Source: Streptomyces sp. LBL (GTDB lineage: Bacteria; Actinomycetota; Actinomycetes; Streptomycetales; Streptomycetaceae). Taken from it: a stretch of DNA of 64,000 bases. The notes beneath the pieces were generated by a model. It was not told the DNA's origin, ran no database searches, and saw only the letters and a program-made list of their open reading frames with translations. The stretch covers positions 124,001 through 188,000 of the forward strand of contig NZ_JARXYX010000015.1 in the NCBI RefSeq assembly GCF_029893585.1. The letters run 5' to 3'. This document shows, in pieces, positions 10,037-18,009 of the stretch; positions within the stretch are counted from its first letter, which is position 1; every line of letters begins with the position of its first letter. The position numbers were made by a program, and so were the translations under genes.

Positions 10037-10831
10037 ATGACGGACACGCTTCGGCGCGGCTATGTGGCCACTCCCTTCGGGCAGTTGCACCTGGTCGAGT
10101 GCGGTGCCGGAGAGCCCGTCGTGATGCTGCACCAGACCCCGCGCTCCTGGACCGAGTACCTCGACGTGCTGCCGCTGGTCGGTGCCGCGAATCGGGCGAT
10201 CGCCATGGACACCCTGGGCTACGGCGCCTCCGCGAAACCCGCGGGCCCGCATTCGATCGAGCGTTTCGCCGACGCCGCCGGGGCACTCGTCGAGGCGCTG
10301 GGGCTGGACCGCTTCCATCTGGTGGGACACCACACGGGCGGCGTCGTGGCGGTGGAACTCGCCGCCCGTTTCCAGGACCGGGTGTCCAGTCTGCTGCTCT
10401 CCGCCACCTCGTTCGTGGACGACGAGAAGCGACGCCCGGCCGTCGGGCACAAGCCGGTCGACCACGTCGTGCCCACGACGGACGGCTCGCACCTGCGGGA
10501 ACTGTGGGACCGGCGCCGCCCTTTCTACCGGGAAGGCGAGGAGGCCGCCCTCACCCGGTACGTGATCGACGCGCTCACCGTGCTGGACCGGGTGGAGGAG
10601 GGCCACCAGGCGGTGCGGCGCTACCGCATGGAGGAGCGTCTGCCGTACGTCACCGCCCGCACCCTCGCGGTCTGCGCCCCGGGCGACCACTTCTCCCTTC
10701 CCTCGCTGGCGAAGTTCGCCACGGCGCTCGGCTGCGAGACCCGGGTACTGTCCGGCGGCCACGTGCCCGTGCCGGAGCAGCTGCCTGAGGAGTTCGCCGA
10801 GGTCATCCTGGAGTGGGTCGCGAGGGATTGA
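10037..10831 (+). CDS. Alpha/beta hydrolase with unusual nucleophile elbow
   Basis: A 264-residue alpha/beta-fold protein. The strand VVMLHQTPRSW gives the oxyanion HG-like region, and APGDHFS and SGGHVPV supply the acid and histidine positions. At the nucleophile elbow the sequence is LVGHHTGG instead of the usual G-x-S-x-G, so the catalytic serine position is a histidine. It may use another nucleophile, act without a covalent intermediate, or be inactive. The ATG at 10037 is 13 bases after AGCAGG. Its last 29 bases overlap the 3' end of the convergent acyl-CoA ligase gene. Substrate is unknown. Confidence 0.8.
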   Translation: MTDTLRRGYVATPFGQLHLVECGAGEPVVMLHQTPRSWTEYLDVLPLVGAANRAIAMDTLGYGASAKPAGPHSIERFADAAGALVEALGLDRFHLVGHHTGGVVAVELAARFQDRVSSLLLSATSFVDDEKRRPAVGHKPVDHVVPTTDGSHLRELWDRRRPFYREGEEAALTRYVIDALTVLDRVEEGHQAVRRYRMEERLPYVTARTLAVCAPGDHFSLPSLAKFATALGCETRVLSGGHVPVPEQLPEEFAEVILEWVARD

Positions 10832-12593
10832 CCCCAGACCCGGAGGGCGGGGCCCCGGCCTCGCGGTCCCAGGTCGTGGCGGTGATCCCACGTTCACGCA
10901 GGACCGCCTTGCGGACCTTCCCGGTCTCGGTGAGCGGCAGTTCCGCGACGGTCTCGATGTACCGGGGCACCGCGAAGGCGGGCAGCTCGCGCTCACAGTG
11001 GCGGACCAGCTCCCGGGGATCCAGGCCGCGTTCGGAGCTGGGCAGCACCGCGACCATGACCTCGTCCTCCGCCAGCTCCGACGGCACCGGGAAGGCCGCG
11101 GCGTCGGCGACCGCGGGGTGTGCGCGGAGCACGGACTCCACCTCCTGCGAGGAGATGTTCTCACCGCGCCGTCGAATGACGTCCTTGAGACGGTCGACGA
11201 AGAGGAACCAGCCGTCGGGTTCGCGGACCACCCGGTCTCCCGTACGGCGCCAGGATGCCGGCGGCAGGTTCTCGGCGTCCCCCAGGTAGCCGGTGGAGAA
11301 CGCGAACGCTTGGTGGCTGTGGACCAGCAATTCGCCCGCCGTGCCGTCCGGGACGGGGGCCAGGCACTCGTCGACCACGCGCGCGGAGAAGCCGTCGCGC
11401 ACGGTGCCGATGTAGCCGGGCCGCTGTTCCTCCGGGGTCGATCCGATGACGAGGTTCGTCTCGGTGGAGCCGAAGCCGTCGACGAGGGTGACACCGAAGC
11501 GCTCATGGAAGGGCTGCCAGGCCGGACCCGGAGTGGCCGGGGAGAGGCCGCACCGAACCCGGTGCGCGCGTTCGTGGAGACCGGGAGGCTGCGCCAGCAG
11601 CATGGGCGCCATCGCGCCGAGCAGATAGACGACGGTCGCTCCGGCGTCGGCCACCTGGGTCCAGTACCGGGTCGCAGAGAAACGTGGGGCCAGGACATAC
11701 GTGGCCCCCACGGTCATGGCCTGGGCCAGGGCGTTGAGGGCGTTGGTGTGGAACAGCGGGAGGCAGGTGTGCAGTACGTCGTCGGCGGTGAGGTGCAGTG
11801 CGTCCGCGACGTTACGGCCCCACCAGACGGACTGGGCATGCGGGCAGCGCACGCCTCGTGAGGTCCCGGTGGTGCCCGAGGTGAACAGGACGAACGCCGT
11901 GTCGTCCGGGCGCACCGGGGCGGGCGGGAGCGCAGGCGCGCCGCCGGGGACCGGTACGTCCTCCTCCCCCAGGACCCACAGCGTCCCCCGGTAGCCGGCG
12001 TCGGTGACGCGTGCCGCCGACTCGGCGTCCGCGAGCAGGAAGGCCGGCTCCGCGGTACGCAGGACGTCGCGGAGTCCCTGGCCGCGCAGGCCGGTGTTCA
12101 GGGGAACCAGGACCGCTCCCAGCCAGGCGCCGCCGAGGATCAGGTCGACGTGCTCGATCCGGTTGCCGGCCATGACGGCGATGCGGTCGCCCGGCCCGCA
12201 GCCGCGCGCCGCCAGGGCTCCGGCCATGGTGGCCGCCGCCTCGCGGGACTCCCGGTAGGTCCGCGTCACCTCACCCACCCGCAGGAACACCCGGTCCCCG
12301 AACTCCTCGGCGGCGAAGGCGAGGAGCCCGGGAAGGGTCATGGCGTCGGCCGGCGGGGAAGGGGGCGTCGCGGCGGCTTCGGCCTTTGCGGCGGCTGCGG
12401 CGACTGCGGCGACATCGGTGGCTGCGGCGGCTTCCGCGGCTGTGGCGGCCGCGGCGGCTCCGGCTCCGGGTGTCTCCCTCGCGCGGGAACGAGTCGTCCC
12501 GGCGATCCCGGTTCCGGATTTCGCCTCGTCACGGGCAGCTGCCGTTGCGGCGGACCCGACACCGGTCCGCTCCCCCGCTGCGTCTTCGCTCAC
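10803..12593 (-). CDS. AMP-forming acyl-CoA ligase with Ala-rich N-terminal extension
   Basis: A 596-residue adenylate-forming ligase. The core starts near residue 85 (MTLPGLLAFAAEEF). It carries the phosphate loop LFTSGTTGTSRG, DGFGSTETN, the hinge DRLKDVIRRRGENIS and the C-terminal PLTETGKVRKAV lysine motif. The first 84 residues are low-complexity Ala/Glu/Thr and unlike the family. The GTG at 12593 is supported by AGGAG seven bases upstream and a GTGA overlap with the CoA-transferase stop. An ATG at 12341 would give a normal-sized enzyme but has no clear ribosome-binding site. It shares an operon with a CoA-transferase and a hydrolase. Confidence 0.87.
   Translation of the reverse strand: MSEDAAGERTGVGSAATAAARDEAKSGTGIAGTTRSRARETPGAGAAAAATAAEAAAATDVAAVAAAAAKAEAAATPPSPPADAMTLPGLLAFAAEEFGDRVFLRVGEVTRTYRESREAAATMAGALAARGCGPGDRIAVMAGNRIEHVDLILGGAWLGAVLVPLNTGLRGQGLRDVLRTAEPAFLLADAESAARVTDAGYRGTLWVLGEEDVPVPGGAPALPPAPVRPDDTAFVLFTSGTTGTSRGVRCPHAQSVWWGRNVADALHLTADDVLHTCLPLFHTNALNALAQAMTVGATYVLAPRFSATRYWTQVADAGATVVYLLGAMAPMLLAQPPGLHERAHRVRCGLSPATPGPAWQPFHERFGVTLVDGFGSTETNLVIGSTPEEQRPGYIGTVRDGFSARVVDECLAPVPDGTAGELLVHSHQAFAFSTGYLGDAENLPPASWRRTGDRVVREPDGWFLFVDRLKDVIRRRGENISSQEVESVLRAHPAVADAAAFPVPSELAEDEVMVAVLPSSERGLDPRELVRHCERELPAFAVPRYIETVAELPLTETGKVRKAVLRERGITATTWDREAGAPPSGSGVNPSRPTPG
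12371..12470 (-). repeat. GCN-rich low-complexity coding stretch in the acyl-CoA ligase gene
   Basis: About 100 bases of irregular GCGGCN/GCGGCT repeats encode an Ala-rich run in the N-terminal extension of the ligase. This may be recent repeat expansion. The run is not conserved in the family as far as is known. Confidence 0.75.
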
Positions 12594-14938
12594 CGCAGCA
12601 CTCCTGCCTCGCGCAGCCCCCGGATCCGCTCCCGGGACAGGCCCGCCACCTCGTGCAGCACCTCGTCGGTATCGGCACCCAGTACGGGCGCCGACTCGCG
12701 GATGCCGCCGGGTGTGCGAGTGAGGCGGATCGGGACACCCTCGTGGAGGAAGGCGCCCGCGACCGGGTGCTCGCGGCGCACATAGAATCCGCGTGCCCGC
12801 AACTGCGGGTCGTGTTCGACGAGTTCACGGCCGTCCTGCACGGCACCGGCCGGGACACCGCGCGCCTGGAGCAGCTCGGCAGCGGCGTCGGCGGACATGG
12901 TGCGGGCCCACTGCCCCAGCGCGCCGTCGACCAGGGTCCCCGCCTGCCTGCGGGCCTGCGCCGTGCGGGTGCGTTCGTCGGTGACGAGTTCGGGGCGGCC
13001 GATCACCTCGCACAGCGCCGCCCACTCGGTGTCGTCGCGCACGCTGACGGCCAGCCAGCGGTCGGCACCGAGGCACCGGTAGACGCCCTGCGGGCTCCAG
13101 CTCGGGTGGCTGTTACCGGTCGGCCGCACCTCAGGACCGCCGAGCAGGCTGGTGCCCATGTGGGCGGCGATCGCCTCCAGTTGGGACAGGTCGATGTGCT
13201 GTCCGCGCCCGGTCGTGTCCCGGTGCTCCAGCGCGGCGACCGTGGCGAGCGCCGCCTGCAGGCCCGCGACGATGTCCCCGTGGCCGTAGATCACGCCGAC
13301 CACGTCGTCCGGTCCCCAGCCGGTCAGGCCGGTCAGGCCGCCGCTCGCCGAGACCGTGTCGGCGTACGACACCCAGCCGTTGCGCGGACCGGTGTGCCCC
13401 ATGCCCGACATGCTCACGTACACGATGTCCGGGTTGATCCGGCGCAGTTCCTCGTAGCCCAGGCCGAGCTTCTTCATGACGGTGGAGCTGAAGTTCTCCA
13501 CGAGGACGTCGCTGTGGGCGATGAGGTCGCGCAGCACCGCGACGCCTTCCTCGGTCCGGGTGTCGAGCGCGATGCTGCGCTTGTTGCGGTTGACCTCGTT
13601 GAAGTAGCCGTTGGTGTTCGGGTCCTTGTGTCCGTCCCGGGAGAGGTGCATGAAGGGCGCGAACCGGGTGGGGTCGGGCCGGCCCGCCGACTCGACCTTG
13701 ATCACCTCGGCGCCGTGGTCGGCGAGGATCTTGGTGCAGTACGGGCCGGCGAGGACCCACGTCAGGTCGAGGACGCGGATGCCGTCGAGGGCGCGGATGC
13801 CGTCCGGAGCTGGGCGTATCGGGTCCTGGGCGACGGAGGTCGTGGGCGCGGGGCGGCGTTCGTCGAGCAGGTGCCGGTCCGCGTCGAGGCCGGCGGTCTC
13901 CAGTTCCTGGATCCGCCGGCCCTCCGGGAAGGCGAAGGGAAAACCGAGGTCGGTGCGCTCGCCCTCCGGTGTCCGTACCCGGGTGAAGAACGCGCGGGCC
14001 GCGAGCTGCGGGTTGTCCGGCAGCTCATGGGGCAGGTCGACGGCGGCCCAGGGCAGCTTCCTGGCCTGGGCCCGTTCCGCGAACTCGGCCTTCGGCCACC
14101 TGCCCACGAAGTCCTGGACCACCTTGAACACGTGCTCCTGGTGCCGCTTGCGTTCCGCCGGGTCCTGCCAGCGCGGCTCCGCGAGATCGGCCTCCGCGCC
14201 CTCCTCGACCAGCCAGGCCAGCAGCGCGTCCCACATGCGCGGGCTGCCGCCGAGCCCTCCGCCCAGATAACCGTCGGCGGCACGGAACAGCCCGTGCGGC
14301 ACGAGGGGATGCACCCGGCCCGGGCGCGGCGGGACCCGGTCCTCGTGCAGATAGGCGAGGGCACCGGCCTCCAGGGCCGCCGCGACGCAGGCCTGCGCGG
14401 AGACGTCGACGAGCTGCCCCGCCCCGGTGCGCCGGGCACGCATACCGAGCAGGGCGGCGATCGCCGCGTTGACGCCCGCGAGCTGCTCGGCCTGGCTCTC
14501 CGGCAGCCGCAGCGGCGGACCGTCGGGGTCGCCCACCTGCGCGAGCATCCCGCCCAGCGCGGCCACCACGAGGTCGGTGCCCTGCCAGTGGGTCCGAGGC
14601 CCGACCAGGCCGAAGGGCGTCACGCGCACATGGACGAGGTGATCGAGTCCGTCGGCGAGCGTCTCCGCTCCGTCCGGGGTTCCGTCCAGCAGAATGTCGG
14701 CGCCCTCCAGCAGACGCCGCAATTCCGCGGTGCCGGTGCCGGTGCCGGTATCGACACTCACCGAACGCTTCCCCGCGTGCCAGTGGACGAACGCGTCGCC
14801 ACTCCCCTCGCGTCGGGTCGCGTCGCCCTCCGGCGGCTCGACCAGCACCACGTCGAAGCCGAGCCCGACCAGCAGCCGGCCGGCGAACCGGGTGAAGGGG
14901 CTGGACAGTTCCACGACGCGCAGAGCCGACTCGCTCAC
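12590..14938 (-). CDS. Class III (CaiB/BaiF) CoA-transferase, two fused domains
   Basis: A 782-residue protein made of two CaiB/BaiF domains; a single-domain member is about 400 residues. Domain 1 (about 1-360) is divergent; domain 2 (about 385-782) is canonical, with RVLDLTWVLAGPYCTK, EVIKVES, NRNKRSIALD and VLVENFSSTVMKKLG. In known members a catalytic acidic residue follows the GQ-x-(V/I)-D motif. Domain 2 has DLSQLEA at this place, while domain 1 has DVSAQAC and no acid. Domain 1 may therefore be structural or substrate-selecting. The GTG at 14938 follows GGGAGA. The enzyme would move CoA between carboxylates, complementing the adjacent ligase. Confidence 0.88.
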   Translation of the reverse strand: MSESALRVVELSSPFTRFAGRLLVGLGFDVVLVEPPEGDATRREGSGDAFVHWHAGKRSVSVDTGTGTGTAELRRLLEGADILLDGTPDGAETLADGLDHLVHVRVTPFGLVGPRTHWQGTDLVVAALGGMLAQVGDPDGPPLRLPESQAEQLAGVNAAIAALLGMRARRTGAGQLVDVSAQACVAAALEAGALAYLHEDRVPPRPGRVHPLVPHGLFRAADGYLGGGLGGSPRMWDALLAWLVEEGAEADLAEPRWQDPAERKRHQEHVFKVVQDFVGRWPKAEFAERAQARKLPWAAVDLPHELPDNPQLAARAFFTRVRTPEGERTDLGFPFAFPEGRRIQELETAGLDADRHLLDERRPAPTTSVAQDPIRPAPDGIRALDGIRVLDLTWVLAGPYCTKILADHGAEVIKVESAGRPDPTRFAPFMHLSRDGHKDPNTNGYFNEVNRNKRSIALDTRTEEGVAVLRDLIAHSDVLVENFSSTVMKKLGLGYEELRRINPDIVYVSMSGMGHTGPRNGWVSYADTVSASGGLTGLTGWGPDDVVGVIYGHGDIVAGLQAALATVAALEHRDTTGRGQHIDLSQLEAIAAHMGTSLLGGPEVRPTGNSHPSWSPQGVYRCLGADRWLAVSVRDDTEWAALCEVIGRPELVTDERTRTAQARRQAGTLVDGALGQWARTMSADAAAELLQARGVPAGAVQDGRELVEHDPQLRARGFYVRREHPVAGAFLHEGVPIRLTRTPGGIRESAPVLGADTDEVLHEVAGLSRERIRGLREAGVLR

Positions 14939-14989
14939 GTCTTCTCCCTGGTGGGTCAAGTGTGCCACTGGTTCAGTTGTGCCGCTGGT

Positions 14990-15856
14990 TCAGTCGTGCA
15001 GCTGGTTCAGGAAGCCGGAGACGACGCTGTGGTAGTCGTACGGCCGTTCCTCCTGGGGGTGGTGGGAGGCCTCGCTCATCACGTGCAGGTTGCCCTTGGG
15101 GATCATGCGGGCCAGCATCAGCGGGTAGTCCGGCGTCAGGAACGCGTCGTGCATGCCCCACAGGAAGAGCGTAGGCGCGGCGATCCGGCCGAGTTCCGCG
15201 GTGAGGTCCTGCCAGTCGCCGCGCGGGTTGTCGGAGGCACCGGCAAGCGCGGTCTCCTCGGGGTCCAGGCTCTGTTCGAAGCGCAGGGTGACGGTGCCGT
15301 CGGGAATGGCCTCGGGGTCGTACCACTCCAGGCGGGCGATGAGTTCGCGCATCTTCTCCCACGAGGGGCCGGTGCCGCCGTAGTACACGTCACGGGCGTT
15401 GCGTCCGCGCCGGCCGCCTTCCGGCAGCGGGGCGAGCGGGCCGTAGAAGACGGGCATGCTGCCGGTGATCACCAACGACCGCACGCGCTCCGGATACTTG
15501 GCAGCCAGGTTGAGCGCGATGGTGCCGCCCCACGAGTTGCACACGAAGTCGGCGCGTTCGATGCCCAGGGTGTCGAGGAGCGCCACGGTCTTGGCCGCGT
15601 GGTAGTCCCACATGGGGCCCTCGATGACGGGCTTCGCGGACTTCCCGTACTGCGGGATGTCGACGAGGAGGCAGCGGCGGTCCGCGGCGAACAGCGGCGC
15701 CACCTGCCCGAAGTCCGACCAGCCGGTACACCCGGGGCCGCCGCCGTGCAGGAAGACGGTGGGACTGCCCTCCCCCAGTTCGACGTAGTGGTACGTGACG
15801 CCGTCCGCTTCCGCGTAGGCGCCCTCCGGGGGTGTCTGGATGTCCATGAGGTCCAT
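14990..15856 (-). CDS. Alpha/beta hydrolase, meta-cleavage product hydrolase type
   Basis: A 288-residue hydrolase resembling MhpC/BphD-type C-C bond hydrolases. It has the oxyanion motif FLHGGGPGCTGWSDF, the nucleophile serine in VCNSWGGT, the acid in LWGMHDAFL and the histidine in SEASHHPQEE. Such enzymes split the vinylogous keto-acid made by extradiol ring cleavage. It is the first gene of a minus-strand operon with the CoA-transferase and ligase, so it could also act on another ester or beta-diketone. The ATG at 15856 (or 15847 in frame) is uncertain because no strong ribosome-binding site is seen. A second such hydrolase lies at 24637. Confidence 0.85.
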   Translation of the reverse strand: MDLMDIQTPPEGAYAEADGVTYHYVELGEGSPTVFLHGGGPGCTGWSDFGQVAPLFAADRRCLLVDIPQYGKSAKPVIEGPMWDYHAAKTVALLDTLGIERADFVCNSWGGTIALNLAAKYPERVRSLVITGSMPVFYGPLAPLPEGGRRGRNARDVYYGGTGPSWEKMRELIARLEWYDPEAIPDGTVTLRFEQSLDPEETALAGASDNPRGDWQDLTAELGRIAAPTLFLWGMHDAFLTPDYPLMLARMIPKGNLHVMSEASHHPQEERPYDYHSVVSGFLNQLHD

Positions 15857-15890
15857 GCCCTGATGGTGGAACGGCGACGATCTCCGCCCA

Positions 15891-15906
15891 AGCGGATCGG
15901 TCCGCT
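15891..15906. promoter_or_regulatory. 16-bp palindrome between divergent hydrolase and MaoC genes
   Basis: AGCGGATCGGTCCGCT has perfect 6-bp arms around a TCGG centre and is followed by a second, weaker dyad GAACGGGCCGGTTC. It lies between divergent starts at 15856 and 15984. Its CGGA-N4-TCCG core resembles the palindromic sites typical of IclR-family regulators. Confidence 0.5.
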
Positions 15907-15983
15907 GAACGGGCCGGTTCCATGGCGGCCGGGGCCCCGCGGTCCTTAGCGTCCGCCCATAGGACCACCGCAGGGAGGCAACC

Positions 15984-16469
15984 ATGGGCACGACGGCCGC
16001 GTTGGAGCTGGTCGAGAAACGGGCCCGGGCATCGATCGGGAGCTGGGAACGGCGGTCGCTGGGCGTCGTACGGGCCGAGGACGCGGCGGAGTTCGCCCGG
16101 GCGGCCGGAGAGAGCGCGCCACAACTCGTCGACCCCGGGCACGTCGGCTTCGCCGTCCACCCGATGTACGTGGTCAGCGTGTTGCGCGGAGCCCCCGGGG
16201 CCGACCCGGCGGAGTTCCGGCCCGACGGCATGTACCGCGACGAGGTGCCCGGCACCGACGGACTCGACGTCCGGCTCATGGCGGGCGGCCAGGCCGTGCG
16301 GTGGACGGGCGAGGTACGGCCCGGCGACCGGATCGAGCTGCGCCGGGCGCTGACCGCGGTGGAACGCAAGGGCAGCGGGGAGGGCTTCCTGCTGCTCACG
16401 GTCGAAAAGATGTACGCGGCGGCCCGGGGCACCCTGGTCGAGGTCACGGAGAGGTTCATCGTCCGGTGA
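15984..16469 (+). CDS. MaoC-like N-terminal hot-dog dehydratase subunit
   Basis: A 161-residue hot-dog-fold protein of the FAS1-type dehydratase/MaoC N-terminal domain class. Recognisable features are a helix with IGSWERRSLGVVRAEDAAEFARA, then PMYVVSVLRG, and a GGQAVRWTGEVRPGDRIEL core. It pairs with the next gene to form a two-subunit enoyl-CoA or 3-hydroxyacyl-CoA hydratase. GGGAGG precedes the ATG, and its stop overlaps the start of the partner (GTGA). A paralogous pair lies at 26338-27320. CoA-ester hydration in the side-chain pathway is inferred. Confidence 0.78.
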   Translation: MGTTAALELVEKRARASIGSWERRSLGVVRAEDAAEFARAAGESAPQLVDPGHVGFAVHPMYVVSVLRGAPGADPAEFRPDGMYRDEVPGTDGLDVRLMAGGQAVRWTGEVRPGDRIELRRALTAVERKGSGEGFLLLTVEKMYAAARGTLVEVTERFIVR

Positions 16470-16879
16470 ATCACCACGAGCAGCGAGTTTCGGTGGGCCA
16501 GGAGGTGCCCCCCGTCGAACTGACCCCTGACGCGATCACCCTGCTGCGTTTCGGCGCGGTCACCCGCAACGCCCATCGCATCCACTACGACACCGCCTTC
16601 GCCCGATCCGAGGGACTGGCCGCGCCGGTCGTCATGGCCCAGCTCCACGGCTGCCTGTTCCACCGGGCCGCGGCGCGGTTCGCCGGCGCGAGCGGGCGGG
16701 TGCGGGAGGTCGGATGGCAGAACCGGGCACCCGCGGGCGTCGGGGACCGGCTCGTGGTCAGCGGCACCGTGCGCTCGGTGGACGCGGTCACCGGTGAGAT
16801 CACCCTGGACCTGATCGAACGCTGCGGCCCCGGCGACGTGGTGTGCTGCCGGGGGCATGCGGTGGTCGTCCTGGGGTGA
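16466..16879 (+). CDS. MaoC-like hydratase, catalytic subunit
   Basis: A 137-residue MaoC-type hot-dog protein. The segment AVTRNAHRIHYDTAFARSEG carries the hydratase-2-type Asp/His pair (N-x-H-R-I-H-Y-D) used to add water across an enoyl-CoA double bond. The VVMAQLHGCL helix follows. It overlaps the upstream hot-dog gene by 4 bp, which supports heterodimer formation. The start is GTG. Downstream lies a repeat-rich gap, then the convergent quinone oxidoreductase gene. Confidence 0.82.
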   Translation: MNHHEQRVSVGQEVPPVELTPDAITLLRFGAVTRNAHRIHYDTAFARSEGLAAPVVMAQLHGCLFHRAAARFAGASGRVREVGWQNRAPAGVGDRLVVSGTVRSVDAVTGEITLDLIERCGPGDVVCCRGHAVVVLG

Positions 16880-16924
16880 GACCCCTTGCGGCGTGGCGGG
16901 GGCCCCGGGGCACGGTGGGCCCCC

Positions 16925-17030
16925 GCAGCACGGTGGGGCCCAGGAACATGGTGGGGGCCCGCAGCGCAGTGGGGGCCCGCAGCACAGTGGGCCGCCCCGC
17001 AGCAGAGCGGGAACCCCCGCAGCATGATGA
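16925..17030. repeat. Degenerate 17-20 bp tandem repeat between convergent genes
   Basis: About six copies of a unit like GCAGCACAGTGGGGGCCC start at 16925, 16942, 16961, 16979, 16999 and 17019. The array lies between the MaoC stop and the quinone oxidoreductase stop. Its GC-rich, partly self-complementary content (GGGCCC) may help terminate transcription from both sides, but no single clean hairpin stands out. Confidence 0.8.
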
Positions 17031-17043
17031 ATGCCCCTCGGGC

Positions 17044-18009
17044 TCAGCCCATTTCGAGGACCACCTTGCCGATGGCCTCCCCCGTACGCAGCCGCTCCAC
17101 GGCCTCCGCCAGCCCGTCGAGGCCGTGTCGCTCGATCGCCAGCGTCAGCTCTCCGGTCCGCAGGTCCGTCAGCAGCCGCTTGGCGTCCGCGGCGACCTCC
17201 TTGCCCCGCGTCATCAGGTTGACCGGCAGCAAGGCCACATCGGCCAGCAGGAAGTCCGCGAGGTCCACGCCGAATTCACGGCCGGCGGTGTAGCCGACCA
17301 GCGCGGCGCGACCGCGCGGCCGGACCAGCGGAAGGGCGTCCCGCAGCACGGGGCCGCCCACCGTGTCGACGAGCACGTCGACCTGCCCGCCCACCGACTC
17401 CACGGACAGCTCGGTGGCGAGGACGGGCTTGGCGGGGGCCGGGACGTGACCGAGCTTGCCGGGCCGTCCGACGACGCCGACGACCTCGGCACCGGCCCGC
17501 GCGGCCACCTGTACGGTCAGTGCCCCGACCGCGCCCGCCGCGCCGGTCACCAGGACCCGCTCCCCCGGCTGTACGTCGGCGACCGCGTGCACCGCCGCCC
17601 AGGCCGTACCGGCCGGGGAGAACCAACTGCACGCGAGGGCGGGGTCCGTGCCCTCGGCAACCGCCTCCACGGCCGCGTCCGGCACCAGCGCGTGATCCGC
17701 CCAGCAACCGTCCCGCCGCATGCCGAGCGCCTTCCCGCCGAGCCGCACGAGGCTGCCCTCCGGGTGGGTGTCCGAGGCGAGCACGACACCGCATCCGGTG
17801 CTGCCGGGCACCGCGGGCAGGTCCGGGAGGATCCCGAAGCGGCCGTCCACGATGTTCAGATCGAGGTGCCCCACCTCAGCCGCCCGCATCCGTACGAGGG
17901 TGTGACCGGGCCGTGGCTGCGGCACGGGCCGCTCCACCAGCCGGGGCAGCGAACCGAACCGCTCCAGCACCAGGGCGCGTGACATCTCGCCCGAAAAGGC
18001 CTCACTCAC
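17044..18009 (-). CDS. Zinc-independent alcohol dehydrogenase/quinone oxidoreductase family
   Basis: A 321-residue medium-chain dehydrogenase/reductase. It shows the N-terminal GroES-like fold (PGHTLVRMRAAEVGHLDLN), the nucleotide loop LVTGAAGAVGALTVQVA, and the C-terminal EAIGKVVLEMG ending typical of QOR-like enzymes. The cysteine cluster of zinc alcohol dehydrogenases is absent. It would reduce or oxidise a C=C or C=O bond with NADPH. The GTG at 18009 overlaps the permease stop and has GGAG eight bases upstream. It is the last gene of the ABC importer operon, so it may act on the imported compound. Confidence 0.85.
   Translation of the reverse strand: MSEAFSGEMSRALVLERFGSLPRLVERPVPQPRPGHTLVRMRAAEVGHLDLNIVDGRFGILPDLPAVPGSTGCGVVLASDTHPEGSLVRLGGKALGMRRDGCWADHALVPDAAVEAVAEGTDPALACSWFSPAGTAWAAVHAVADVQPGERVLVTGAAGAVGALTVQVAARAGAEVVGVVGRPGKLGHVPAPAKPVLATELSVESVGGQVDVLVDTVGGPVLRDALPLVRPRGRAALVGYTAGREFGVDLADFLLADVALLPVNLMTRGKEVAADAKRLLTDLRTGELTLAIERHGLDGLAEAVERLRTGEAIGKVVLEMG

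Noticed and set aside
12386..15949. 1187-codon open frame on the plus strand
   Set aside because: It is antisense to the CoA-transferase, ligase and hydrolase genes, which show clear family motifs. In DNA this GC-rich, long antisense frames are expected.
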